Below are positions 24,851 to 37,179 of a stretch of 64,000 bases of DNA, one piece after another. The stretch is from positions 37,566,640 through 37,630,639 of the forward strand of contig NC_058342.1 of the NCBI RefSeq assembly GCF_905475395.1, read 5' to 3'. Made by a program: the position numbers and the translations under genes. The notes under the pieces were generated by a model that was not told the origin of the DNA, searched no databases, and worked only from the letters and a program-made list of their open reading frames with translations. The stretch is from Chrysoperla carnea. Lineage: Eukaryota > Arthropoda > Insecta > Neuroptera > Chrysopidae. Each line of letters begins with the position of its first letter. Positions within the stretch are counted from its first letter, which is position 1.

Positions 24851-26549
24851 GGATAAATTGCATTTAAAATGAACATGCTTTCAATTGAAATAAGCAATGA
24901 CTACTAATTGATATCTTTCCTTAAATCTCCTGCCCTTAGAACCTAGAAAAGTGCCGAGAACAAAGTTATTTCTATTATTTCGTATTGCGAATGCGAAAAT
25001 TCGCCCCATCACAAATACTAATAAATATGCAATTGACGTTTATTATGTCTAACATTTATTAATAATCTAATCTCATTTATGAGTAAAAAGTAATTTACTT
25101 AATCATTTAAGCTTTGTATATTTTTTATTTTAGGTACTTTTACTGTTATCTCTATACTTTATTAACCAAAAAGTTGTTTTTATTAATTTATGTTTGTTAA
25201 ATCTTTTAATGGACATTTTATATTTCACTGATCTTATGTTATTTTTATTTTGTAAATGCGCTTATCAGTAGGAGATAATTGGTCATATTACCCATAAAAA
25301 TGTACTTGTTACCATGACAAAATTTGAGTGAAAGTGAAATTAAAATTGATTAAAAAACGAAGAAGTTATAAGCAACCAAAGATTGCATTCAAAAGTTGCC
25401 CAAAGATTTATATGTCATCTCTATGGTGATACCATAGATAAAATAATAGTACTATTACAATATCTTTGGGTGATACTCACGTATGACGTCCCTAGTGGGT
25501 ATCTTCCTAATTTTGTTCCGTTACCTTTTTCAACGTAGTCAAATGAACTAATTTTGAGTGTAGTTAGTTAAGTTAGTTAAATACATTTACAGTAGCTGTA
25601 CCTACTATACTATCAACTACCTACTATTTACTACCTAATATACATAATAACTGTACTATATACGTAGGTAATATGTATTTACTGTTGTATGTAATATAAG
25701 TATGGTATGGCATGCATTTAGTTGTCACCGCGTGTAAAGTGTACTTAAAGCATTGTATTTCTTCCATTTTCATCTTTATTTTTATGCGCTTACATTATCT
25801 AACATTTATATAACATTACATATTGGGAGTTGAGTTGATGTTAGTTTGTTGAGTTTAGTTTTAGTCTATTCTATGCAAACAATCAATTTATGTTAGTTCA
25901 ACTGTTACATCACAATCATAATTATGATTATTCAAATTTTAATAGTTTAGCTACTTTGAATCGATTTTTTATTCATTACATTGATTCAATTGATTTATTT
26001 TATACAGCAGTTAAATCCATCTTGATTTAAATAAAAAATTAGTATTTAATTATGCACGAACACAACTCGACTTACATTTAGGGGAAACATAAATGTAGTT
26101 CCTATATGCTAATGAGTAATAAGTAATCAGCAGTGGCGGCGCGCCATTTGAGAGCAGTTGTCCAGCAACAATCGGAAACAAAAAACTTTTTTACGATTTC
26201 TTGCAATTTTTTTAAGGGGTACCCTTAGAAAAATTGATTTTTTTCTACAGATTTTGATAAAACTTAGTTTATAAGGCTAATTTGACCCCAAATATTCAAG
26301 TTTTATTTGACGATAGAGCAAATAGTTTTTAAGATATCGCTCAATTCAAAGCAATTTCATAAAATATCTCGAAAATTACTCATTTAATGATCAAATAAAC
26401 ACGATTTTTGTAATTTTCGGGTCAAAATTACCTTAAAAACTTAGTTTTATCGAAATCGGAAACAAAAAATTTTTTTACATTTTTTGCAATTTGTAAAAAT
26501 CCAAAAAATCATAAAAAATTCAATAAAACACAATTTTTGTAATTTTATG

Positions 26550-26833
26550 TTAGGTTGGGTTGGGTTGGGTTGGGTTAGGTTGGGTTAGGTTGGGTTAGGT
26601 TGGGTTAGGTTGGGTTAGGTTGGGTTAGGTTGGGTTAGGTTGGGTTAGGTTGGGTTAGGTTGGGTTAGGTTGGGTTAGGTTGGGTTAGGTTGGGTTGGGT
26701 TGGGTTAGGTTGGGTTAGGTTGGGTTGGGTTGGGTTGGGTTGGGTTGGGTTGGGTTGGGTTGAGTTAGGTTAGGTTGGGTTGGGTTAGGTTGGGTTAGGC
26801 TGGGTTAGGCTGGGTTAGGTTGGGTTGGGTTGA
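26550..26833 (+). repeat. Telomere-like pentamer array (TTAGG/TTGGG)n
   Basis: About 57 pentamers, mostly alternating TTAGG and TTGGG so that TTAGGTTGGG forms a 10-base higher unit, with blocks of pure TTGGG at 26695-26760. TTAGG is the ancestral arthropod telomere repeat, but this array is internal and mixed. It abuts the hexamer array on its right. Confidence 0.9.
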
Positions 26834-27280
26834 GTGTGGGTGTGGGAGTGGGAGTGGGTGTGGGTGTGGGTGTGGGTGTGGGTGTGGGTGTGGGTGTGGG
26901 TGTGGGTGTGGGAGTGGGAGTGGGAGTGGGTGTGGGTGTGGGTGTGGGTGTGGGTGTGGGTGTGGGTGTGGGTGTGGGTGTGGGTGTGGGTGTGGGTGTG
27001 GGTGTGGGTGTGGGTGTGGGTGTGGGTGTGGGTGTGGGTGTGGGTGTGGGTGTGGGTGTGGGAGTGTGAGTGGGTGTGGGAGTGGGAGTGGGAGTGGGAG
27101 TGGGAGTGGGAGTGGGAGTGGGTGTGGGAGTGGGAGTGGGAGTGGGAGTGGGAGTGGGTGTGGGAGTGGGTGTGGGAGTGGGAGTGGGAGTGGGAGTGGG
27201 AGTGGGAGTGGATGTGGGAGTGAGAGTGGGAGTGGGAGTGGGAGTGGGAGTGGGAGTGGGAGTGGGAGTGGGAGTGGGGG
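26834..27280 (+). repeat. G-rich hexamer array (GTGGGT/GTGGGA)n
   Basis: About 75 hexamers in blocks: mainly GTGGGT up to about 27060, mainly GTGGGA after it. The absence of stop codons gives long false ORFs in several frames on both strands (Gly-Val, Gly-Cys, Pro-Leu, Pro-His dipeptides). Runs of GGG every three bases make quadruplex formation likely. Not coding. Confidence 0.92.
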
Positions 27281-28086
27281 ATTTCTCAAAAATACTTTAT
27301 CTACATCAAAGTTGGCTTTTGTCCGAGTATCCACTGGTAATCAGTAATTAGTAATGAATTGATCATATTGGATGTATTACAATGTGCTTGTAAAGATGAC
27401 GTAAAAAACTAATAAATAGTACCATCTACAAAACGAATGTGACAGTGACAGATTTACATACAGCAGAATCAGTTATAGCAATAGCAGCCATACATATGAT
27501 CAGACATGCGCAATTTAATCTTTATGAAGTGAGTTCGCCTCTCTCAATATGAAATTATGAATGGGTGCGTTTGATTACTGACTAACTGACTACTGAGTGC
27601 TAGTGAGAACTGACACTAAGTTACTGAATGATACATTCACAGCACCGCGTATATCTTTACGAAGAAATAAATTTTCGATGTATGGAGTGCAGACTGCATG
27701 GAGTTTCAGTTAACTAATCAAGCGCTTAATTCGGCCAAACTACATCACATGTAGTTTTAGTATATAGCAGTTACACTGTTGTGGACGCCACATAACCTCT
27801 ATATACGATCTAATATAAAAAAAAAAAATACAGGTGACAAATCTACAAATTCGAATAGTATTAGAAATCTTAAAAGTTCATATCTTGCATACTAGTAAAG
27901 TTTTTTAAAAACCCAACTTCACTTTTCTATTTATGAAGTGAGAATTCTTCATCTGAAGTGCAATAAATTTTAGTCCTATCCCCTTTTAAGTAAAAAGTAC
28001 GCGTACAAGCTATTGTGTACAACTTGTAGCGTACAAAATTGATTATGTTATGTTTTTATGTTTTGTAACAGTAACGTACCTAACTT

Positions 28087-28152
28087 AGGTAGGTAGGTAG
28101 ATACTATATTAACAAATATAGATAGGTAGGTAGGTAGGTAGGTAGGTAGGTA
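28087..28152 (+). repeat. (TAGG)n microsatellite, two blocks
   Basis: Two TAGG runs separated by about 25 bases of AT-rich sequence. Confidence 0.9.
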
Positions 28153-29999
28153 CTTATTTTTTATTTATTTATTTACACTTTTATTATAAATTTCACTTGT
28201 AGTTGTAAATATTATGTATTCAAGTAGCTACATAATATTATTATTTTTATCATTTGATTGATAAGGTATTTAAATTCAAACAAGTTCCTAATTATTTTTC
28301 TTATTTAGTAAAATAATTAAGTGAAAGTAAGTAAGATGAACAAGTTTGTTTATCTATTTGTTTATAAATATGTGGATAGAAAGTTATCAACAATTCATAA
28401 TTAAATACTTTTAGTTGTATTGCACTTATTAGTACTTTAACTATTTACTCCTTAATTCATTATTTGGTAATAATAATTAATTAAATTTATTTACAATGTA
28501 AGTACCTACGTACAAATATCAAGAAACTAGTTGCCATTTGTTTTTACGAGTTTGATTGCCGCTTAATTATAATATTTGAGCCCGTTACCGATAAGTCAAG
28601 TAATTTTGCAGTCCGCTCCCGGACCATAATTCTATTAGTTCTGATAACAGTACACTGCACACCTACACGCTACAATTACAGCTACTCGACTATAAAATTG
28701 TCTAAGTTTAGGTTGTTATAGATACGATCTTTAATATTTTTCATGCTCTTTTTTGAAATTTTAAAATGTTTTATATGTATCAAAATTATTGTTATATCGA
28801 GAATCAAAAATATTGGTTACGTTTAGCTGAATTGCTTAAGTGCTTATACCGAAACCCTCGATTATGATAATCCTTTTTTATTTAAGATTTCTTTAAAAGA
28901 GTTGCCAATAATATCTTTTCGCTGAGGTACTTTAAATCGTAAATGGCCAAGTTTTAAGGAGACTTAATAAATTTAATTTTTTTTTTGATGACTCAATTAA
29001 AAACTGTAATAGTAGCAAATAGTAATTAAGTAAGCCTTAATATGCATATCTATAAATATAAAATGAATAAGTATGTAAATAAATTAGATTTGTTGCAACT
29101 TAAAATTTGAATACTTTTGTTAAAACTTTTAGTTTAGTTACATATTGAGTATTGAGTATTACAGTATTTTGATTTAGTTGGGTTGGGTATGTATCTTATT
29201 TTATTTATTTTACTAACTTTTTATTTATTTTTATGAAAAAACTATTTAAATATAAGTATGTATCTATATTCTGCAGTACAGTTACAGTTTGCAGTGCTGT
29301 TAGTTTATTCATATTTAGAAACATTCAGCAACATAGCCAACATAACATGTTAACATTAACACATTTTAAAAATTCATTTATGCAATACATATTACACGAC
29401 GCGACGTACAGTATACCAAACATTATCTTGTAGTACCTGGTTGACCAAACTTTGCTCGGTATTTTTTGCGTTAAAAAGACACTAATTTTATCACTAATAT
29501 ACGAACCTTTTAAAATTTCTCCAAACAAATACCAATTTGAATGTCCCGGTTATGTAGTTTATTTCGTTAACCACTATATACACCAGTAGATGTCAGGAAG
29601 AGTCATATTTTGTAGTTTGTTTCAGTTTTTTTCGAAAACAAGGATAAAACGAAATTTTCTACTATATATTATGATAAAGCTGAACAGTTTCTTTGTGTTT
29701 TTCATATATTTGTTTAAACGCGTTAATTAATCTCTGTAACCAATAAGATTCGCTAATTAATCCAGTAGGATTCGAAAAATTATCATCGTTTTATAAGCAA
29801 GATTCATAGCTGTATTTCATTTTCAAAAAAATTACGACATTGGTACGGTAATTGCAATAATGTAACCCAATGTGTCAAAAATTTGCCTATAAAGTTATTA
29901 CCAGAGATAAACTAAAAAAACTACTGAAACATCATCAGCTAGTAATATGAGCTATGTTTTTTGATAAAAAAAAGTTAGGGTACCGTCTTGAAAAACAAA

Positions 30000-30147
30000 A
30001 ACCCATTAAATGGTGGGAGAGGGAATACATAAGAGTAAGGGAAGTGAATAATGACAATATCTTCTCCTCTTTCTACCTCTCTCACTACAGGTATGAATTC
30101 ACTTATTGCCATCCTATGTTTATACAGCTTTATGGTATTGTCTCTAT
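30000..30147 (+). repeat. fam-1 repeat, right part
   Basis: It contains CTCTTTCTACCTCTCTCAC, GAATTCACTTATTG and the right end CTTTATGGTATTGTCTCTAT. The left terminus is not clear. The ATG-started frame across 29954-30169 is not meaningful. Confidence 0.65.
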
Positions 30148-31149
30148 ACTTATATTACTTGCTATTTGAGTGAATAGTATTTAAGAACATATGGTTTATT
30201 TGACATCATAAAAAATGGCGAACAATCTTACTCACATATATAGAGCTTCTCTTATATGTATGTGTAGCAGTAAGTAAGTAGTAATAGAACGTTTAGTATT
30301 GTAGCTCAATGGTACATAAAAAATAGAATTATAGTTACATTACTAGAGTATAATAGAGTATAATGGTGTACAGACACACTGTCATTCTATGTACAGTTGA
30401 GTACACTATCAAAGTGTTAATACAATGTTAGTGTATGGTTATGGTATTGATATCATGTCATGATATTATGATTATATGACAATGACGTAAAGTAATTTGA
30501 CATAAGAAACTAGCAAACTTATTTCATACTTAGTTCATAAGTGATTACCAATAAAAGAGTAACTAACTAAACTTTTAATTTGATTACCATACTAAGTATA
30601 CCTAATTATATAAAATATTTAATAAAAATGATTATATTTTATAATTATAAATATACCAATGATATTAATCATATTAATATGATGGTGGATATTATTCATA
30701 ATATGAATATTAATAAATGTATGAATATGAATGTAACAAGAAATGGTAATAGTTATGTTATGTAATTATGTGGATTTATATAAAAATGATTTTTGAAATA
30801 GCATTACAAGAAGGTTAGGTTATCAAACATACCAAATAACAAACAAAACTATCAACCTATTACCTATTGTAAGTAAATATTTACGTTAAGTAGATTTTAT
30901 TTCATTTTATTATAAGTACCTACCTGAACCTATCTTAATGCTTAGTTTTACAACTTACTTTAATCATACTTAAATCATTAATCCATCTATAAAAAAAGTA
31001 CTTGTACTATTTTTAGTACATTACATTCATAAAAATTAAATTAAAGATTATAAGATAAAGGAGAAGGCTCCGATTACTGGCAATGTTAAGACAACAATAT
31101 GTAGCGGAGTTTTAACGCCGCTAGTGATTGTGTCCAGTCATAAATGCTC

Positions 31150-31390
31150 TTCGCCTGTGGGTTATGGGCCCAGCACGCTTTCAATTGAGGTTACTAACTT
31201 ACAGAAAGTTTGAAATAAACTTAGCATCTTTTTTGGTATATATAACAAGCGTTGGATGCGTTTGTGTCAACTTCACCACTCAACCCCGTACGATAGTTGT
31301 ATCACATTCGTGGTGCCATTCGCCATATTTGATCTCGCTATGTGGTTGAGACAACCTTATATCGGTTGATATTCAAAAAAATTTTCAGTA
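31150..31390 (+). repeat. fam-15 repeat, long copy
   Basis: The segment CTTACAGAAAGTTTGAAATA matches 61364-61390, and the right part (TGTGTCAACTTCA, GTTGAGACAACCT, ATATCGGTTGA, then AAAAAAATTTT) matches the inverted copy at 52520-52670 and, more weakly, 62859-62990. The frame at 31128-31349 has no conserved protein. Confidence 0.65.
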
Positions 31391-31827
31391 TAATAATTGT
31401 ATTGGGATGTGGGTGGTGTGGTGTATGTATAGTGGTGTATAATTGAATTATATTTTAGAATGTACAGTAATAAAATAAAATAAAGTATTATCAGTATTTA
31501 ATACACCCACACAATACAATAAACATTGTACAACATCATACAAGTAAAACTACTAGTTTGTACTTATTATCATTATCAGTGATTATCAGTAACTACCAGC
31601 CACACACATATATACTACAGTTACAATATTACAGTCAAGTGATCTAACTGAATCTGAATCTAAATCTAAGTGTGATTTTATAGTTTAACAATTAATAATT
31701 ATTAAGTGTAAGTGAACTAGCTGACACTGTGACTACAGTCTACAGTCTACGCCAACACAAAATATTACGTTACATCACATTATTAAATTTTATTTTAAAT
31801 AATCTAGAAGTACTAATTGAGCACAAT

Positions 31828-32095
31828 ATATTGTTGTAATGTGATTTTTCTGACAATGAATTTAAATGTCAGGAGGTCTTTGTTATAAAGCGCCTGAAGA
31901 AGTGATTATTCAGCACGAAACGTAGTGTGAAATGTAAATTACTTTCTCAATAAAGTTGTTGATTTGAATATTGTTGTAGCGTGATTATCCTGATATTGAA
32001 TTTTAAAACTTTTGTTATTAGATTGTCTGAAGAAGTGCTAATTCAGCACGAAACGTAGTGTGAAATATAAATAAGTTACTTACTGAATTTGTTTA
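31828..32095 (+). repeat. Two tandem units of about 135-140 bp with hammerhead-like core motifs
   Basis: Each unit starts ATATTGTTGTA and ends with CTGAAGAAGTG, ATTCAGCACGAAACGTAGTG and TGAAAT. In unit 2, CTGAAGA (32027-32033) is followed by GTGCT-AATTC-AGCAC, a perfect 5-bp stem, then GAAAC (32050). That resembles the CUGANGA / stem II / GAAA core of hammerhead ribozymes, known in Penelope-like elements. In unit 1 (31894-31921) the stem is only three pairs. One extra A sits before stem II, and no stem III or cleavable NUH site was found, so activity is doubtful. Confidence 0.5.
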
Positions 32096-32406
32096 TTTTT
32101 TCCTCAATCCTCTGTAAGTCCATTGTAATTATAACCATGAAGGACCTTAATCTTATTTCATTATTAAAAATAAATTTTAAACAATAAAATGGTTTTATAA
32201 TGTTACAATTCAAATATTTGGTAAAATTACAATACAACCTACACCACATTGTAGTACAGTACTAGTAATTAATATATAAATTAAAAATTAATAATTATTT
32301 ATTTGAATTTTAGTTTGAATGGAACAACAAGAACAAAAACAACATAATATATATGTTGTATTGTATATATTAGAATTAGATAATTAATTAATATTAATTA
32401 ATAAAG

Positions 32407-33732
32407 ATGAGAGGCTCAATAAAGATGTGTGTGTTAGTGATGATTGGAGCTGCAATCATCTTTTATCAGTCACATTTATCAAATACTTTAGTTGTACGAA
32501 TTGAGGTAAGTTTTAAATATTTATCTTAGAACCAGTAACAGTACATACACTCTACAGTACTTAACTACTTATCTATTGGATTGTAATGCTATCTAGCGAC
32601 AGTAAAACGAACTATAGGTGTGAGCTCTCAAAGATATATAATATTTAACGGACATGTTGTATACATTCTTGTATAAAAGTAAACACTTTGTTGTAGACAA
32701 ATCAAGAACTACCAAATGCAAAAGAAGAAATGTTTGTTGATGGCAATGGAATAGGAGTAGCAGCAGTAGGTGCAGGGAACTCAGGAGCAGTAGGAATATT
32801 AAATATAAACAGTAACAGTCATAGTCAGTTAGCACTACCACCCTTGTACATAATTACACCAACATACTATCGTGCTGAACAGTTACCAGAGTTGACTCGG
32901 CTGTCACACACTTTAATGTTGGTACCAAATGTGCACTGGTTGGTGATTGAAGATGCGCATACCAAGTCACCGCTGGTCGGTGAATTGTTGGAGCGAACCA
33001 GTTTAAAGTTTTCACATTTGGTGGCACCTATGCCAGACAAATATAAAAAGCGTAAAGTGAAACCTCGTGGTGTTTCAAATCGTAATCGTGGCTTACAATG
33101 GATCCGGGAACATGCTACTAACGGTGTTTTTTATTTTGCTGATGATGATAACACATATGATTTACGATTATTTGAACAGGTACGTCTCTTAATATTTCAA
33201 TTCAATTTAAATAAAATACTAACAGTTTTATTTTATTTAGATGCGTTTTACTAAAAAAGTATCGATGTGGCCAGTTGGATTAATCACCAAGTTAGGTGTG
33301 AGCTCACCAATAGTACGTAATGGTACATTTGATGGGTTTTATGATGGCTGGATTGCTGGTAGAAAGTTTCCTGTCGATATGGCTGGTTTTGCAGTATCAG
33401 TTAAGTTCCTGTTAGAACGGCCCAATGCAACGATGCCCTTCAAACCTGGATTTGAAGAAGATGGTTTTTTACGTAGTTTAGCACCATTTGAACCAAAGGA
33501 TATTGAATTGTTAGCATCAAATTGTACAAAGGTAATTTATTTTTATTATTTTTGAATAAATACATTTTATTTGAAGACATTTAAGGCACGTATTTAAAAT
33601 TTACATAATATTTAATATTTACAGGTGTTAGTGTGGCATACACAAACCAAAAAAAATGAACGGTCTCAACCATTAGACATGGTGAAGTATGGTACAACAA
33701 ACTTAGTTGATTTAAAAAAAGTGATCTTTTAG
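32407..33732 (+). CDS. GlcAT-I: Beta-1,3-glucuronyltransferase, GlcAT-I/B3GAT3 type, 4 exons, 326 aa
   Basis: Golgi type II membrane glycosyltransferase (family GT43) that adds glucuronic acid to Gal-Gal-Xyl and completes the glycosaminoglycan linker tetrasaccharide. Exons: 32407-32505, 32697-33179, 33241-33531, 33625-33732, all phase 0 with GT..AG borders. Residues 7-22 form the signal anchor (MCVLVMIGAAIIFY); 34-80 is a stem. The catalytic domain shows IITPTYYRAEQLPELTRLS, the metal-binding DDD at 182-184 (YFADDDNTYD), WPVGL, RKFPVDMAGFAV, the acidic FEED segment (probable base E267) and LVWHTQT near the end. FPVDMAGFAV and ERPNA resemble B3GAT3 more than the B3GAT1/2 (GlcAT-P/S) branch. 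Two NXT sites (NGT, NAT) and NCT are present. The ATG follows an in-frame TAA at 32395-32397. Confidence 0.93.
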
Positions 33733-33912
33733 CTATACATTAACAATATTAAATTATTTATGTTAATATTCAATCATCAACATTATCATTATCAACATAA
33801 TCATAATCATAATCATTACAATAACACCCCCACCACTAACTGCACTCAAATTGATAATATTTTAACTGTTAAGGCTCAACAAACGATTATTTTAAAAGTA
33901 ATTAAGTTTTAA

Positions 33913-34072
33913 GATTATATCATAGAGAGAAACAAAAAATGTAAGTGATAAAGTAGACATGTATAGCTATCTTTGTCTCTTGTATACACCTACCATTTCT
34001 GTCTCTTTCTACTTCTCTCACTGCGATCAAGAATTCACTTATTCTGTTGCCTATCTCTATATAGTTCTATGG
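33913..34072 (+). repeat. fam-1 repeat, diverged copy
   Basis: GATTATATCATAGAGAG at the left and TAGTTCTATGG at the right are degraded fam-1 ends. The interior CTTGTATACACCTACC, TTCTCTCACTGCGATCAAGA and ATTCACTTATTC match 24634-24850. Confidence 0.7.
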
Positions 34073-34472
34073 GCTGTAGTTAATTTTACCACCATCTAGC
34101 ACTAGCACTAGCAGACTGACCGTTTAAAGGTAAGCATTGTCTAGCTTTTTACGATTTGACGCTGCTGAAGTTCTTTTTTATTCACCCAGGTGGTAGCACG
34201 ACCTAAACTGACTACGTAAGCTGATTTGACGCTCAAACTCACGACTTTAAAGAGTTCGCTACGTCACTGTACACTACAACTACACTAAACTATAAAGACG
34301 CTTTAAGTGAGATGGCTATATAATAATACTAATACTAATATATAAACACGCATGTCACTCATCTGTCAGTAACATTGTTCCATGGTTCCATGTTCATAAT
34401 GAACAACACGATATCATGTATCATGTATCATGTATCGTTTGCATCCCTAGTCTTACTCATGGAACTGATGTA

Positions 34473-34787
34473 AGACGAAGAAACGAAACACTAAAAATGG
34501 TTAAAGTTCGAAAAAGTCGAATTTGAATGCGGCTTTCGACATTCGATTCGTTAGAACGTCAGAAAATTTTGTGACCTTAAATTGATTTATAATTCACAAT
34601 TCGGTTAATAGTGACAAAAATGATTTCAAACTTGTTACACGGGGGTTTTTGGGAACACAAATATCATGACAGAATTGATCTCAGATGTACCTGGTACACA
34701 GGTTGAACGATATCCTCGCCGAATATCGCATTGAAATCCGACTTACTGCTCAAATTTTTCGAGCTTCATTGAATCGTTTCTTCGTCT
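34473..34787. mobile_element. fam-12 MITE, 315 bp
   Basis: Perfect 14-base terminal inverted repeats AGACGAAGAAACGA and TCGTTTCTTCGTCT. The interior has inverted pairs, such as AATTTGAATGCGGC against CGCATTGAAAT, and GTTACACGGGGGTTTTTGGG, which is shared with 55579-56140. Confidence 0.8.
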
Positions 34788-35033
34788 ATTAAGTAATTTT
34801 TAAAATCGAATTCGTTGTTCGTCTCTATCTGGTCTATTTTATTTGTATTAAACATTCATTAATTAATTATAATTGTGGATTTTGTTTTAAGACAACAGAT
34901 TGGAATGAATCAATGAATATTTTTATTTTATGTGCAATAAAATTTAAATTGAATGAATGAAGTATTAAACACGTATTTAATTAAATAAGATATTACTATA
35001 CTTACTAGTCTACTTATTATTAAACAAATAATG

Positions 35034-35061
35034 TACAGTACAGTACAGTACAGTACAGTAT
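35034..35061 (+). repeat. (CAGTA)n microsatellite
   Basis: Five to six tandem CAGTA pentamers. Confidence 0.85.
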
Positions 35062-35492
35062 AAACAAACAAAGAAACAATACAGTTTACAGTCCAAATAC
35101 ACAATATTACAATAAACAGTATTCAAATGTTTAAACTTTTACAACAAGAACAAAACATTAACAACATATTATTAGTATTATTATTATTATTTTTATTTAA
35201 ATTTGTTATTTTAATGAATTCATGTCTGGCAAGGGGGGGGGAGATACAGGGTTTACACCACAGAGCCACCCATCTCCTTGAGAGACATTAATCTTCACAA
35301 GTCAGCTACGTCTTTTGAAGGAAGTTCACTGACTTGTGGCCGTGTAGTCTGTACGTCCGTAAGGTCACGCGACGTCCGAAGGTCCGTCTGTCTTTCGAGT
35401 GAAGAGTACGTTAGTGTGTCATCGATATGGAACCTACTTAAAGAAGAAAAAGAAAAATAAAGAAATTTTAAGGGCTGTTACTTGAAGACAAT

Positions 35493-35741
35493 CTAATGCA
35501 ATCTCAATGGACGAAGGGTTCCTATGATGACAGCTTTCTGTATGGCAGAGATGAGGTAACGAAGATGAGATCTACAGACCGAAATTTTAGAAAGATTCGT
35601 CTCGGGAGTGGGACGAATCCCGCCAAGGCAACGGATAACGAGAACAACCATTTTGACTGAGTAGCCAGGGCGTAGTTGCAGAAGATCAAAATATTTAGTC
35701 CTTATTATAATTAGTATTATTTTTATACAATATTTATTCAT
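35493..35741 (-). pseudogene. LINE reverse-transcriptase C-terminal fragment, decayed
   Basis: The minus-strand peptide contains VKMVVLVIRCLGGI and ISAIQKAVIIGTLRPLR, which resemble the VVPVVIGALG...LQKxALLGTARILRK tail common in LINE pol proteins. The segment is less AT-rich than its flanks. No catalytic YADD box is present, so only the C-terminal scrap survives. The overlapping plus-strand frame at 35278-35460 has no recognisable product. Confidence 0.35.
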
Positions 35742-36604
35742 TTTATTTATTAATTATTATTTCAATTCATCAATTAATACAGAACAGAACATTATATTTG
35801 TATTATATCTCAATTTATATAAGTATTAGTATTAGTATTATATATTGAATCAAATTAAATTTATGAAAAGTCAAATCAACTACAGTTATCTAGACGTGGA
35901 CGTGGACGTGGGTAAGCGTTGGCTAAACTACTTCTACTATTTGCTATTCTACAAGTAACAGTTAATGCCAGGTCTTTCTAAAATCTGTATAAATGACAAA
36001 CACATACTAGGGATGGACGATTCTTTCAAAAGAATTAATTCTTGAATTGGTTTATCGAGAATCGATTCACTTGTTATATATTAAAAAAAAAAAAGAAAAC
36101 GTAAGAAATAGTCATTCTGCGCAGCCATATCGTTCATCCCTAACAGGAACATTTATATGAGAAAATCGTTTTTTGGGTCGTGAATACTATAAGTGAAACT
36201 TTTAGACTGTTAGAATCAGGAGCGGATTAAAAATTTAAGGGGCCCTTTCCATCCTCTATTTTATGATTGATTTTTTTTTATATTTGATTGTTGGGGCTCC
36301 CAGAACACTCGGGGACCATATGCATTAATCCAATCCTGGTAAGACTGCTGAGTGCTAGTTTCCTGTACTTATTCAAGCGTATTTAACATGTGTTTTTTAT
36401 GAACCTTCTTTCAATTAAACTAACAAACTGCCTGACTAACCTTTCTTTTGTGTAAGATCTGTATAAGTCTGTTGTACTGGCTTATACAGAACATGACTGT
36501 AGACTGTAAACTGTAAACTGTAGACTGTACTTATTTAAAACATGTTACAATTAGTTATATTTCACAAATAAGTTGAGTTTTCTGACTTTTGTCCGGAAAT
36601 TTGA

Positions 36605-36645
36605 TATAAATACTCCACTGTACGATGACCTTTAGTCTTCAGTGA
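36605..36645 (+). promoter_or_regulatory. Core-promoter-like sequence without a gene
   Basis: TATAAATA (36605-36612) is followed 36 bases later by TCAGTG, close to the insect initiator TCAGTY. The spacing is slightly long (about 30 is usual). No ORF or signal peptide follows within a kilobase. Confidence 0.2.
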
Positions 36646-37179
36646 TCGTCAGCTTTCAGATCAAAGCAGTAATTAATCATTATCTCTAGTCAGTTAGTTA
36701 ATTAACTGTCATTATACAATGTATATATTTTAATTATATAAATATAAATATAATTGATTGTGGTTGTAGTGTAGTATAGATAAGAAGCTTCTTTAATTAT
36801 ATAATTGATTATATTATATAAGAAGTACGAAGAGTTGAGTTAAATCAAGTTGAATTGAATATATTATGTATTTATTTATATAAGTCCGTCCATACCAAAT
36901 CAATTCAATATATTATTATATGTATTATATATTATATATAATAATATATTGATTATTACGTATATTATATAATTATTAAAATATTTATAGATATTATTAT
37001 ATAATATATGTAATATTTAGTATTATATATTATACTACACTACACTACACTACACTATATTACATAAACATATACATATTAATTATATAATTAATTAAAT
37101 ATAATTATAAATATTTATTTTTAAAGTTAAATATAAATATAATACGTTTAATATACTACCATTCTGTACTAGAGTGTTG

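Larger units (their letters stand above)
23619..32406. other. Intergenic DNA between divergent CRMP and GlcAT-I genes
   Basis: CRMP (-) and the glucuronyltransferase (+) diverge from this 8.8-kb region. Apart from the annotated repeats it is AT-rich. A less AT-rich segment with CTCACTGCTC-like words at 24240-24480 could hold the CRMP transcription start, but no TATA box or initiator is convincing. Two copies of the word GGAAACAAAAAA followed by a T-run lie at 26175 and 26458, just before the G-rich array. Confidence 0.55.

Noticed and set aside
26795-27351. Long open frames on both strands (up to 179 codons) made of Gly-Val, Gly-Cys, Trp-Glu, Pro-Leu or Pro-His dipeptides
   Set aside because: They exist only because the hexamer satellite lacks stop codons in several frames; no splice context, signal or conservation.
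31128-31349. Plus-strand 73-codon frame with Cys and a hydrophobic stretch
   Set aside because: It lies within fam-15, and the other copies do not keep the frame.
35230-35690. Possible rRNA fragment because of higher GC
   Set aside because: None of the conserved rRNA core words was seen; the minus-strand LINE-like peptide is a better explanation.
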